Shown here one piece after another: positions 12,301 through 23,692 of a stretch of DNA of 64,000 nt. A program made the translations under genes and the position numbers. The notes under the pieces were generated by a model, which was not told the DNA's origin, searched no databases, and saw only the letters and a list, made by a program, of their open reading frames with translations. This DNA comes from Pleodorina starrii (lineage: Eukaryota > Chlorophyta > Chlorophyceae > Chlamydomonadales > Volvocaceae): contig BRXU01000004.1 of the NCBI GenBank assembly GCA_030267565.1, forward strand, positions 2,610,501 through 2,674,500. Reading direction: 5' to 3'. Positions within the stretch are counted from its first letter, which is position 1. Each line of letters opens with the position of its first letter.

Positions 12301-15300
12301 CGCGTGGGCGGCGGCAGTGGCGGCGGCTTGCGACGGCGGCGACTCGACGCCGCGGCCGTCGTCGTCGCTGCCGTCGCCGTCGCGGTCCATTCCGCTGTCG
12401 TTGACGCCGCCGGCGGTGGACATCCGGCTGGTGCTGTGCGAGGCGGGCCTGGCGGCGCTGGCGGCGTCGGCGGCCGGCGGCGGCGGCGCTCACGGCGACA
12501 GCACGAGCGGCTCCTACATGGAGCTGTCGCAGAGCGAGCAGTGCAGCGTAGTCACCGCCGCCTCCACCGCCACCACCGCCGCCACCGCCTTCGGCGGCCG
12601 CTCGGAGGCGCCCAAGTGGCAGCTGGGCGCGCACGACACGCTGTCGGCGCACCTCTCCATCAGCCACCACCAGCACCACCACCACCACTATCCCTACCCG
12701 CACCACCCGCAGCAGGACGCGGGCTCGCACCCGCACCTGCCGCCCTACCGCATGTCGGAGCAGATCTCCCTGATCGCGGCGGCGCACCGCAAGCCCTCCG
12801 CCACGACCATCAGCAAGCTCTTCGCGCGCGGCAGCGTGCCCAACGCCTACGCCTACGCCTGCTACCAGGACCGCTCCGTGTCGCTGAGCGGCGGCGGCAC
12901 CGAGGCGGGCCTGGGGCCCTGCGGCGGCAACGACGCCAGCACGCCGTCCCTCTCCAGCTTCACGCACGGCACCGCCACCAGCGGCGCCGGCGGCGCCGAC
13001 GCGGCAGCGTCAACCGCGCCGCCGGCGCGGCTGCTCGCGGTCGCCGTGCGGCCGACCGGGACCGACCAGCCGCCGCCGCCGCCGCCGTCGGGGCAGGAGC
13101 CGCCGCCGTCACAGCCGCAGCTGTCGCAAGCGCCGTCGTTCCACTTCACGTCGAGCTCCTCCAGGACCCTCCCTGGTGCCGGCGCGGACCAGGACCCGCC
13201 GTCGCTGCCGCAGGGCGCGGTGGAGGTGCAGCGCGCGCAGGCGCAGGCGAACGGCCCGCTGGTCTCGCCCTTTCTGTCCGGCGGCCCGGCCTACGCGGCG
13301 GCGGCGGCGGCCGCCGTGGACCTGGACGCCCTCTCTGGCGTTGCCGCCGGCAGCTACGGCAGCGGGCCCGGCGGCAGCGGCGGCCAGGCCTCGGCCGCGG
13401 CGGCGGCGGAGCGAAGCATCTGGTCGCGCAGTGGCACCGGCCTCACGCGCCAGGCCTCCGCCGCCGCGAGCTCCCGATCCACGACCACCGTCAGCAGCGT
13501 CTATGTGGCGAGTTTTGCGGCGGCGGCGCTGGGCCAGCTGCCGCCACAGCAGCAACCGTTGCCGTACCACTCACAGCACTACTACTGCCACCAGCAGCAG
13601 CAGTACGACAAGCAACAGTACGACAAGCAGCGGCAGGAAGACCAGCGGCAGCGGCTGCCGCCGCCTCCAACACTGCTGCTGCAGCAGGAGCGCGAGGCAT
13701 CCTTCAGGCGCAGGCGCCGCACCGTCGAGTGCATTCTGCCGCCGGCGGCGTCGCTGCCCCAAAGCGATGCGGCGGGAATCGGCAACGACGGCGACGGCGG
13801 AGACGGCGGAGACGGCGGAGACGGCGGCGACGCGCTAGAGCCGACGCAGCTACAGTCGAACCTGTCCGTGCTGCGCACGGCGTTCCACAGCCAGTGCAAT
13901 GGCTACCACCACGCCCCCACCGCAGGAGCCACCGCCACGTACGTTCGCCGGCTGCATGCCAGCCGCTCCGCCCACGCGCGCGACAGCATGCGCATTGCCG
14001 CCGGCCTGCGCAGCGTGCCTGGCGGCGGCGGCGGCGAGGAGCTCGAAAACGACGGCAGCAGCGACACCGTCCGCTCCTTCGCGGACAGCCTTGAAGCGAT
14101 GCTGCTAGGCAGCAACGGCCGCATCCCTGCCGCCGCTGGCGAGGGGGACGGCGGCGCCGCCGCCGCTGGCGGCATCAGCCGCAGCGGCCCCGCGCCCGTG
14201 GCGCCGTCGGGCGCGGCGCGCCACGGCCGTGGTGGCTACACCCGCGCCTCGCCGCTATCGCCCACCGCCGCCGCCTGCCCGTCAGTGGCCTCCGCGCCCT
14301 GCGTCCCGATTGTGCTGCGCCACGCCCGCAGCTCCATCGGCGCGCCCTCGACTCGGCGCTCCGTGGCGGCGGCCGGCGGCGGCGCCGCCGCCGCGGCAAC
14401 GCCGCTGCTGCCGGGGCAGCAGCAGCAGCAGCGAGACCGCGGGTCGCCGCTGCCCTCCTGGCCGCAGACCGACGGCGCGGCCAGCGGCCTGCACGCATCG
14501 CAATGCGTCGCGGCGCTGTCGACGGGGCTGGCGGGCTCGCAGCTTTTATCAAGCGGCATGTCTGACGCCGCTGCCTCGGATGTAGCCCTCGCCGCCGCCA
14601 CCGCTGGCGCGGGCGCGGTCGTGCCTGCGCTGGTGCGGAGCCTTCCCGCAGTGCTGGCGCCGCCGCCGCCTCCGCTGCCGCTGCCGCTGCCCCTGGCCCC
14701 CCACGTTCTCCACCCCCAGCCCGGCCAGCACTCCTCCGCAGCCACCACGCCGCAGCACAGCGAGGCCCTGTCGCTAGCCGTGTTCGCCATCAGCAGCCAG
14801 CAGCAGCACTCCAAGGGCCTGCCCGTGCGCGGCGGCGGCGGCGGCTCGCCGCCGCCGGGCCTCGAAGGCCCGATGCTAGACACGGGCCTGTGCATCTGCT
14901 CTGCCGCGGACAGCCCCCTGCGAGACGGCCGCGGCTGGAGCGGTGAACAGGGGCCGCTGCGCGGCCCCGGATCCAGCGCCGGGCGGGGCGGGCTGGCACG
15001 CTCGCGGGGCGGCGGCGCTTCGGTGACGGACACCGCCGCCGCCGCCGAGGCGCTGGAGGCGGAGCGGTCCGTCGTGGCCTTGAGCCTGTGCGGCGCCGCC
15101 GCGCCCGGAGAACTGCCGTCCCCGAGCGGCTTCGGCTTTGGCCGGAGCGGCGCCGCCGCAGGGCGCGGGCAACCGCGGCCACAGCAGCAGCAGCAGCAGC
15201 CGCAGCACCTGACATCAAAGGCGGCCGGCGGGGCTCTGGCGCGTCGCGGGGGCATTGCGGGCTTCGCGGACGCCGGCGGCGGTGCTTGCTGCGCAGCGGC

Positions 15301-18300
15301 CGCGGCGGACGACGACGACGCTGCGGGCGGCCCTGAGGACGGTGTGGGGGAGGTCGGCGGCGTATGCTACACGGCACCGAGCGCGATTCGGGCGCGTCGC
15401 GGCTCCGCGGGCACGTGCCTCCCGCTGGCAGGGACGCCGGGGCGGCGGTCCATGGAGGAAGAGCAGCAGCACAAGCAACAGCGGGTGTTCCAGGCGTTGC
15501 CCTCCTTTCTCCAGTCGCGCCGGGCCACGTCTGAGCCGGACGCCGAGCAGCAACGGCCGCAGGGGCAGCAGGGGGAGCAGGAGCAGCAGCAGCAGCAGGG
15601 AGAGCAAGCGTGCCGGAGGGACGACTGGCAGCAGCAGCAGCGGCCCCAAAGGCCCTGCGGGGAGGTTGGGTCGGGCTTCACCCTCCGCATGCACATGCAC
15701 CCCTGGCGCGCGATGGCTCTGACGCGCGTCCGCCGGGAGGCCCTGCAGCTGCTGCGGCTGCAGCGCGACGAGACCGAGGAGGCGGAGGCGGAGGCGGATG
15801 TATCGGTGGCGGAGTCCGAGGTGCTGGAGGAGTGGGGCGACACCAGCAGCCGCAGCGCCACGAGCGCCGCGGCGCCGGAGCAGTCGCGAGCGCTCCAGGG
15901 AGGCGCGGCAGCGGCAGCGGTAGCGCAGGGGGAAGTGTGGACGGGGTCGGCGCCCGATGCCAGGGCGCCGCGGACAGGGGCGCTTGCAGCCGCACCGCAG
16001 ACGCAAACGCGGCCGCAGCCGCAGCCCCGATCGGAGGGCAGCTGGCGGACAGCGGGCGCGGCGGCGCCGGTGCCGGCGCCCGCAGCGGCGGCGGCGGCGG
16101 CGGCGGATGAGCGGCCCTGGACCGCCAGCGCCACCCACATCGGGAGCGCACCGCAACCGCGCGCCAGCGCACCTCCGGTTGGCTATGGGGCCGCTTCCAC
16201 CCACGCCGCCAACAGCGCCGCCAATTCCGCCGCGTCCGGCGGCTGTGCAAGCGCCCCGGCCGGGGCTGCCATCCCACAGGAGCCCACCGGCCGCTGCTTG
16301 AAGGGCCCGACGGCCGTGTCCTCAGCCGCTGCTGCGGCTGCCTCTGCAGCCGCCGCGAAGCTCGGTGCTGGCGCCGGCGGTGGCGCTGCAGCCGCCAGCG
16401 CGGCTGGTGCGGCTGCGGCGGTGCCCCGGCTCCCGCCGCGCAGCACGGGCTGGTCGCTGGATCGGCTGGGGTTATGCTGCCCTCGCCTGTACGGCAGTGG
16501 TGGCTGCGGCGGCGGCGGCGCCGCATCTCCCTGCGGCGCCGCCACGCGCCCCGTCGGCGGCGGTGGCGGCGCCGCCGCGGCCGAGCCCAAGCGCCGCGTC
16601 GCCTCGCTGGACGTGGAGCGCGTGCTGCGCCATCTCGAGTCCAGCGACCCGGACGACGTCGCGGTGCAGTATACGACCACCATCAACCGCGCGAGCGACG
16701 GCCGCCAGACGCCTTATAACGCGGTTAGCACCGCCGCCGGCCCACCGGTGCCGGACAGCCGAAGCCCGCCCAACGCAGAGGCCGCAGGCGCTGAACCCAC
16801 GCGCCCCTCCGGCGGCCGTGGCGGCGGCGCCGCTGCCGCAGCCACGGCGCGCTCCGGCGGGTGTACGGCGGCGGCGGTGCCGCCGCCGCCGCCGCCGCCA
16901 AGCGGCCTCTCAACCCATGGGTCATCGGCGGACCTGGGGGCGGCAGCGGCCGCCTCCGACCCCGCTCGGGTCCGTGGGTCGGGGCATACCGTGGATGTCG
17001 CCACCGTGGCCCGGGCCCGGGCTGGAGGCGGCGTGACGTCGGAGGTGCTGATGGGGCTGGCGGGCGCGGGGCCGAAGGGCGACGCCGCCGCCGGCGCCGC
17101 AACCGCGGCGGCGGCCGTGGCCCCTGCCGGCGCCCTGTTCTTCACGACCGATGGGAGCCACGTGAGCGGCCGCAGGACGGGGTCGGTCGGGTTGGCACTG
17201 GGCAACGCCACGCGAGGGGCGGACGGGGAGCGCAGCGGGCCGCTCTCTATGGAGGTGCTGATGCAGGAGCTCGGCTGCGACACGCCGGCTGCGGCGCCGG
17301 CTGCGGCACCGGCGCTGGTCGTGGCCTCCGCCGCGGCGGTCGACTTGGCGGCGGTTGCGTCACAGCCATCCTTCGCCGTCGACGGCGCACAACGGACGTG
17401 GCACGCAGCCCACTCGGCGCCGCCGGCGCCGCGGGTGCCGGTGTCGTGCGCCGCTGCAGCAGCGGCGGCGGCGCCTGCGCCAGCGCCCTGCTACCGCGCC
17501 GGCGCCGGCGGGTCGGCCACGGGCATGATGGCGGCGGCGACGGTGTTGCGCGAGGCGTCCAACGGCGGGATGCTGCCGGATGCCGTACCGGAGATGGATC
17601 CGGATGCGCTGGCGGAGCTGGCGAGCCGGCTGCGGTCAAAATCCTTCAAGGACGGGCTCGTCGGCGGCAGCCGCAACGGCAGCTTCACCTACCGGCCTAG
17701 CCGCATGATGCCGGCGGCGCAACGCGGGGGTGCGGCTCCCTCCGCCGGCCCGGGCCCGGCGTCGCCCCCTGCCATCGGCGGCAGCGGCGTTGGCGCAGGC
17801 GGCACGCTGGCGCTCGCGGACGCTAGCGTGAGCTGCAGCTCCGGCACTCGAGTTTTAGGGTCCGGCGGGGGCGGCGGCGGCGCCTGCGCGGCCGCCGAGG
17901 TGGAGTGCGGGCGGTCGCAAGCCGCCACGCAGGTGCACCCGCGGGAGGTGCTCATGGTAAAGTGGCTGGATTACTCGTCCAAGTACGGCCTGTCGTACGT
18001 CTTGTCCAACGGTGCCGTCGGCGTGCTGTTCCGCGACGGCACGCAGCTGCTGCGCGACCGCGGTGACGCGTACGCCTGGCTGCTCGGGCCGCCGGCAGGC
18101 GGAGCCGGCGGCGGCGGCGGCGGCGGCGGCGGGAGCGTCAAGTGCGGGCTGCCGCCGCAGGCGCAGGCGCTGCTCCTGCACGGCGGCGACGCCGCGGCAG
18201 CCGCCGCCGCAGCAGCAGCCGTTGGCGGCCCGGCTGCTTGCCAGCAGCAGCACGACGTCGGTAAGAAGCTGCGCCTGCTGCGGAGCTTCGAGGGGATGCT

Positions 18301-19040
18301 GCTGGGAGGCGAGGACCGCGAGGCCGGCGCTGACGGCGACGGCGCTGATGACGGTGAGCCGCCGGCGCCGCAGCCGCGGCGGCAGCCGGAGGCTGCGCTG
18401 CTGGGGCGCGCGGCGGAGCTGGCACCGGGGTGGCCCGCTCAGCCCCAGGGGCCGGGGGCGACGACGGCGGCGGCGGGTCAGCCTGCGCAGCCTCCGATGG
18501 TGTTCGTGACCTGGTGGACACGGACACAGAAGGCGCTGGTGCTGTGCATGAGCAGCGGTACCCTGCAGGTGAGCTGGGCGGAAGGAAGGACGGATGGACG
18601 GATGGAAGCAGAGAGGCATGGGGGTAGGGGTAGGGAGGGATGCAGGGAGGGAGGAGATGTGGCCCGGCAAGCAGGCAGGGAGGTTCTTTTTGTGACGGAC
18701 ACCGTGTGTGTGGTGTATTTGCTCCCGATGTCTGTCAGCCTGTCCAATATGTCCTGTCAGCCTGTCCCACTGCGTCTATCAGCCCGTCAGCTTGCCGGTT
18801 TGGAACTGTCATTCTCTGCCCTGCCCCCTTTCCTTCCCTTGCCCCTCCCAGGCGCTGTTCTGCGACGGCAGCGAGCTGGTGGTGCGGGAGGCGGAGGACG
18901 AGGTGGAGTTCCTGGCGCGGGACGGCCGGCGCACCTCCTGCAGCCTCAGGGCTGCGAGGCTGGCGGGTCCCAAGAATTCACTGTCGAAACGAATTCAATA
19001 CGCGACCATGCTTGTGCATTCGCGCCCCGGGAAGCAGTAA
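9358..19040 (+). CDS. PLK: Polo-like serine/threonine kinase with two C-terminal polo boxes and a giant linker
   Basis: Cell-cycle kinase of the Polo family. Exons: 9358-9381, 9472-9533, 9831-9906, 10409-10562, 11087-11160, 11660-18568, 18852-19040; 2,495 aa. Kinase domain about 28-300: Gly loop LLGHGGFAAVYEV, Lys54 in MAAK, HRDLKLSN (Asp147), GDLGL (165-167, DLG instead of DFG), RRRSTCGSLNWMAPE activation loop. PB1 (about 2226-2275) contains VKWLDYSSKYGL and GVLFRDGTQLL. PB2 (about 2410-2490) contains WWTRTQKALVL and RIQYATMLV. These are typical of the phosphopeptide-binding module that targets PLKs to centrosomes/basal bodies and kinetochores. The ~1,900-residue Ala/Gly/Gln/Ser/Pro-rich linker lies in one 6.9 kb exon and is far longer than in animal PLKs (whole protein ~600 aa). 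Exons 1-2 are the least certain: an alternative acceptor at 9417 would need a different first exon. Confidence 0.85.
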
Positions 19041-19968
19041 TAGCGACAGGCGCGGCGCTACGCGGCGCGGTGGCGCGCGAACCCAGCCGTTTGCTGCGGG
19101 AGTGCGGGTTGACCGCGTTGTTGCAGGGGGGATGTTTGGCGAATCGCGCTTTCTTTCCCGCAAGAGCCTGCGCATGGTGTTGGTTGTTTAGGTGTTTGGT
19201 TGGTCGTGGTCGTGGGATGTTGTTGCAGGCTTTGTGGTGAACTGCTGCTGTGGTGTGGACACGGCGCAGTGTTTCGTTTTGTTGTTTGGCGCTGTGCGGC
19301 CCCGCGCGTGGGGTCCGTCTTTACGACTTCACCACTGCGCAGTTGTTGGGCACGCACAAGTTCTCCGATACATTGGCCTGTCTGCATCAGGTATGAGGAC
19401 CGCTATGCATTGCTCCTCAACGAGCGGGCGCGGCATTTTGCGTTGGGTTTTGGGTTGGGTGCAGAGCAGATGGAGAGCGAAGTTTTAGGTTCGGCCATGG
19501 AAACGGCCTGTTGGATTTAATACATGGAAGAGTGAGTGACAAAACGCTATGGCTAGAACTTAATGGATGCCTGCGTTCGAAGTGACGGTATCCACAAATC
19601 AGGTCGGAGACCATTTAGAGGCGGGGCCATTGTGGACCGGATATCAGCAGCCGCGATGTAAGTGGCCACGTAATGTTACGGACTTGGCGGTTACTTTCAC
19701 ACGCTGGGCGACCGTTTAAAGATCTCGTACATCCGACGTCTCGTACGGTCGCGACGATTGAGCTTTCAGCCTGCGATGCCTACGTTAAACTCATTTGGAT
19801 TGTTAATAGTCGAATTTGTTCACCAGTAAACGTGAAGGAAGATGTTTTTTTGTTGATACGTTATCCACAGCTTCTAGAGCGGACATTTTACAACATATTC
19901 AAGACTCACACGCCCTGCGCACCTGGTAGCGACGATTCGCAAGGAAACTACGGGTTATCCTAACGTGC
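19041..19968. other. 3' flank of the kinase and 5' region of the PP2C gene
   Basis: No credible coding sequence. The first part should be kinase 3' UTR. It turns AT-richer from about 19550, as expected for a promoter/5' UTR ahead of the PP2C ATG at 19969. Confidence 0.5.
19657..19661 (+). terminator. Candidate poly(A) signal (TGTAA) of the polo-like kinase
   Basis: TGTAA 617 nt after the kinase stop codon, a normal 3' UTR length for volvocine algae. Confidence 0.4.
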
Positions 19969-22900
19969 ATGGTTATAAGTGAAGTAAGCGCGGGCGGCGG
20001 GGCGTGGACGGCGTCCACTTCTGTTCGCCAAGCTCTTCTGCCGTTCAAGGATGCTCCTCTGGACTGCCAGGTATGGCCTATAACGCTTTCACCTGATCCT
20101 ATGAGTCTGTGGCCGCTGACTTTGAACGGTTTCCACGCAGGATTGGGCTCGCTCCCGCGCGCAACAGCAATTGCTGTGGGACACCTTACAAAGCGTGAAG
20201 GAGAAAGCGGCCAAGGCGTTTGCTCCGTTGGACGCCAGGCAGCCGCTCGACCCTTTTCGGGTACGTGCTTGGCGGGCACGCATAAAACGAAGTGCGGACC
20301 GCTGAAGCACTGGGAGGGCGGATGGCCCATCTGCATACGATTGAAACTTATCCATTCCTACAGCGGTGCTGGGCGCAATGGCTCCTCTTGGGGCCCCGAG
20401 CCGCCTATTTCCGACAGCCGCATCCGCAAGGTCGTCCCTGCCTGCGAACAGAAGGCTCAGTTTTGCCTGCCCAGTGCGGATGTCTGGGCACTGGGCTGCC
20501 TCATGTGCCCAGACATGCTGATTCTTGGTGCACCCTTGGCCGGTGTTGCTCGGCGACAACGTTTCCCGAGACATGGCGGCCGCTCCCGCGCTCGCTCCCG
20601 GTCCGCGCCCCCTCGTCGCGCAGGAAGTCTACAGCGACGGCGGCCTCTTCGGCGCCGGCTGCAACTACGCGGTGGGTTTTCATGGCATTCAAGGGCGGCA
20701 GCCGAAATGCGAGGACTACGTCTTGCACTTGGCGCTGGGCCCGGACCTCTTCGCGCCCTTTGACGACTGCAGCCGCGCCTGCCTGGCTTGCGTTTTGGAC
20801 GGCCACGGAGGCACCGGAGCTGTCCAGTATGTGGCTGAGCGGTTCCCCTCCTACTTGCTGGCGGACCTGCCGCGACTAAGGTGCGGCACGGTGTTGTTTT
20901 TTGGTCGCCCACTGGTGGACGGCGAGCGTCACATTTCAATACTTTGTGTGACCAGACCGAGACCGGATGCCAACAGTCCAGCACACCGCCCATGCGATTA
21001 CAAGCAGTGATGTTTGTAAGTGGAGTCGGTCAAGAGAAGAGCAGGGTTGCTTGAGATGGGGGTTTTTGGTCGCGAAGGCTTCCAGGTCGCTCCGGCGATG
21101 GTTCTTACCTCTAGGGTTTCTAGGGTTGGCGATTCAAGCGTGGCATGGAACGATGCATCGTGCGCAAGTCAGTTGTGGTCCGGCAGCATTGGAGGTGTGA
21201 GCACGCACTGAGTATGTGGCCTTGAAGCGCTGAGGGGTCGCACATCTGACAAGCGACGAGCGACATCTGACCTGGCCTACATGCTCTTCCCAAAAACTGC
21301 CGTGTAGTATCTTGCGGCGGTTAGTGGTATCTGCAGTAGTGACTCTCGGCACTAGGAAAACAGGCCCATTTGGAAGGCACCGTTCGAAGCAGCTGCCGCT
21401 ACCACTCCATTGCGGTTGCTGTCAAAAGCGGTGCAAAATCAACCTACTCGGTCTTATTATGGGCGGTGTCTGTGTCTCCTATCTACCCCCATCGCTGTCG
21501 GAGAGACCTTACACGGACACGAACCTCCCCCTCCCCCTTCCTGCAAGTGATCATGTCACTTCACACGTTAATATAGAAGCCTCCCCTCTCATCACCCTTT
21601 CCCCTTTACGGCCGTTCCCCACTGTCCTCGCTGTCTCACTTTCCTCGCTGCCTTTCCTCGTTGGCCTCGCGATCTCGTGTGTATCCTCGTCTGTACCTAC
21701 CTAGCTACCTAGCTAGCTAGCTGATGATGATGTGGTGCGCTGCTGCTGCTGCTGCTGTTACCGCAGGTCGCAGCCGGGTGCCGCCATGCGTTCAGCTCTC
21801 CACCGAATCGACGAGGAGCTGACTGCGCTGGGCCACAACAGCGGCACCACCGTCAATGCACTGCTGCTGGTGGACAACCACGTCACGGTGGTCAACACTG
21901 GAGACTGCAGGTGCATCCTGTACGACTGGGTGGACGAGCGTGCCGTACAGGTGACCCACGACCACAACCTGCAGAGCAGCCGTGAGCGCGAGCGCGTGCT
22001 GGGGGAGGGCGCGGAGCTCAGCGGCTGCGGCGGCTACGTGGTGCTGCCCTGTCCCACCGACGGCGCCAAGTTGCTCGGAGTGACGAAGGCGCTCGGCCAC
22101 GCGGGGGTCAAGGCACTGCAGCGCTCATGCACCATGGGTTCGCTGTCGGGCATCCTGGAGGCCGCTCCGAGCCTCAGTCCGCGACGGGAGCAGCAGCTGC
22201 ACGCGCCATCGGGGCCCGCGGTGGCCGCCGCCGCATCCTCCTCGTCGTCGCTGTCCTCGTCGATCTGCAATCTCTCCGGCCTCTCCGGCCCGACCTGGCC
22301 GACTCGCAGCGCCAGCGCGCGGAGGAGCTTTGATCAAGGGCCGTTGGGGGTGCGGGCTGCGCCCGGCACCGCTGTTGCGAGCGTCCTCGGTGATTTGTCG
22401 CAGCAGCCGGTTGTTGTGTTGAGCGGCAGCGGCATGAGCGACGACGATCCGGTGATGCCGGCGCCCGTGGAGGCGAGGGACACGGCGGTCGCGGATGTGG
22501 ACATGTGCGCTCCGTCATGCTCTGCGCTCACGGGGCACTGTCTGCAGCACCACCTACCTGTGGCGGGATGTGACGGGCTGGCTGCGTCGGCCTGTGACGA
22601 CACCGTAGTGGCCGCTCCCGATGATGTCGCGCCGGCCGCCTCGGACAGCGCCCCTGCCAGGGCAGTCGCGCAGCAGCCGGCGGTGCCGGGGCCGCAGCGC
22701 TGCAGCGGCAGCAGCCATGGCCACCACTCACATCACCAGGGCAGTCATCGCAGCAGCTTTGCGACCGCCGCCGGGGTCGCGGTGGCCGCCGCGGTGGCGG
22801 CGGCGGGGCCCGAGGCTTCTGTCGCAATGGATCCCGCGCGGTCGGGCTCCGCCGGCCTGGGTCCACTCGCGACGCTGAGTGCCACCGGCACGGGCGGCAG

Positions 22901-23252
22901 CTTTATGCTGACGTGTGAGCCTGACGAATTTGAGTTTACGGTGCAGGACGACCGGCACATGGTGCTGCTCGGCTGTGACGGCGTGTTTGATCGCATGGGC
23001 AACACGGAGGCGTGCAAGACGGCGCTCCGGCACCTGACGTCGAGCAACAGCTGCGTCGACGCGGCGCGCGAGGTGACGCAGCGCGCTTGCCGCCTGGGTT
23101 CGCTGGACAATATCACGGCGCTCGTGCTGCGCTTTGGTCGCAAGCCGATTGTGCGGCGACAGAGCTTCAGCGTGCTGTCGCTGCGTAGGTCCAGCAGCAA
23201 CACCAGCGGCGACTTGGCGGCGTCGGGAGGCAGCGCCGCGTCGCGGGCCTGA
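19969..23252 (+). CDS. PP2C-family (PPM) serine/threonine phosphatase
   Basis: Metal-dependent protein phosphatase. Exons 19969-20070, 20141-20260, 20624-20880, 21767-23252; 654 aa. The conserved PPM motifs appear in order: KCEDY (Glu104/Asp105), DGHGG (133-137), SGTTVNALLLVDNHVTVVNTGDCR, VTHDHN followed by RERERV, LGVTKALGH, LLGCDGVFD, DNITALVLRF. The Asp residues that bind the two metal ions are all present. Two oddities: the usual ALGD motif reads ALGH, and about 250 residues of Ala/Ser/Gly-rich low complexity (about 22140-22890) are inserted between ALGH and GCDGVFD. The first two exons encode an N-terminal extension without recognised domain or transit peptide. Intron 3 (20881-21766) carries a CTAG repeat and a GCT repeat. 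The substrate is unknown; proximity to the kinase is probably coincidental. Confidence 0.9.
21698..21758. repeat. CTAG and GCT microsatellites at the end of a PP2C intron
   Basis: Degenerate CTAGCTAG repeats (about 21698-21723), then GATGATGATG and a run of GCT triplets. All lie just upstream of the CCGCAG acceptor that opens the last PP2C exon at 21767. Confidence 0.7.
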
Positions 23253-23670
23253 GCCGGTGAGATCCGATTCGAGAGCCAGCGCGAGCGGACTCGCGGTCCC
23301 TCCCTCCCGCCATGGGCTGCTGGCCAGTCCACGTAGCGATTGGGTCACGTGGCCTGGCGACTTAGCGGCGTAGCGGCATAGCAGAGTGAGCGGATCTGCC
23401 CTCTCGATGTCGCCTTTGCGGGATTGGCGGTGGGCTTTGTGGTCCTTGGTGCATATGCGGAGTGGTGCGGATGCGGGTGTCGTGGGGTGGATGTGCGCCC
23501 GTGAGCTGAGCTGAGCCGAGCAAGGCGTCGGACGGAGCCGGGCTTTGCATAGGATTAAGTGAAGGAGCTTGGCTTATGATAAACAGATTCAGTTCGGGCG
23601 TGTTTGATGTGGCCGTTATTTGTTTCGGTGTAGGATTTGTCCATTTGGTTTAATGTGGAGGTGGAGATGG

Positions 23671-23692
23671 TGCTGCTGCTGCTGCTGCTGCT
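23671..23692. repeat. (TGC)n microsatellite
   Basis: Seven uninterrupted TGC units in the presumed PP2C 3' UTR. Confidence 0.9.

Noticed and set aside
11275..14094. 939-codon plus-strand ORF overlapping the kinase
   Set aside because: Out-of-frame shadow of the kinase exon, dominated by Arg/Gly/Pro runs; the conserved HRDLK, DLG and APE motifs are in the other frame.
11354..16526. Long minus-strand ORFs (up to 537 codons) under the kinase gene
   Set aside because: Antisense reading of triplet-biased GC-rich coding sequence; no recognisable domain or splice structure.
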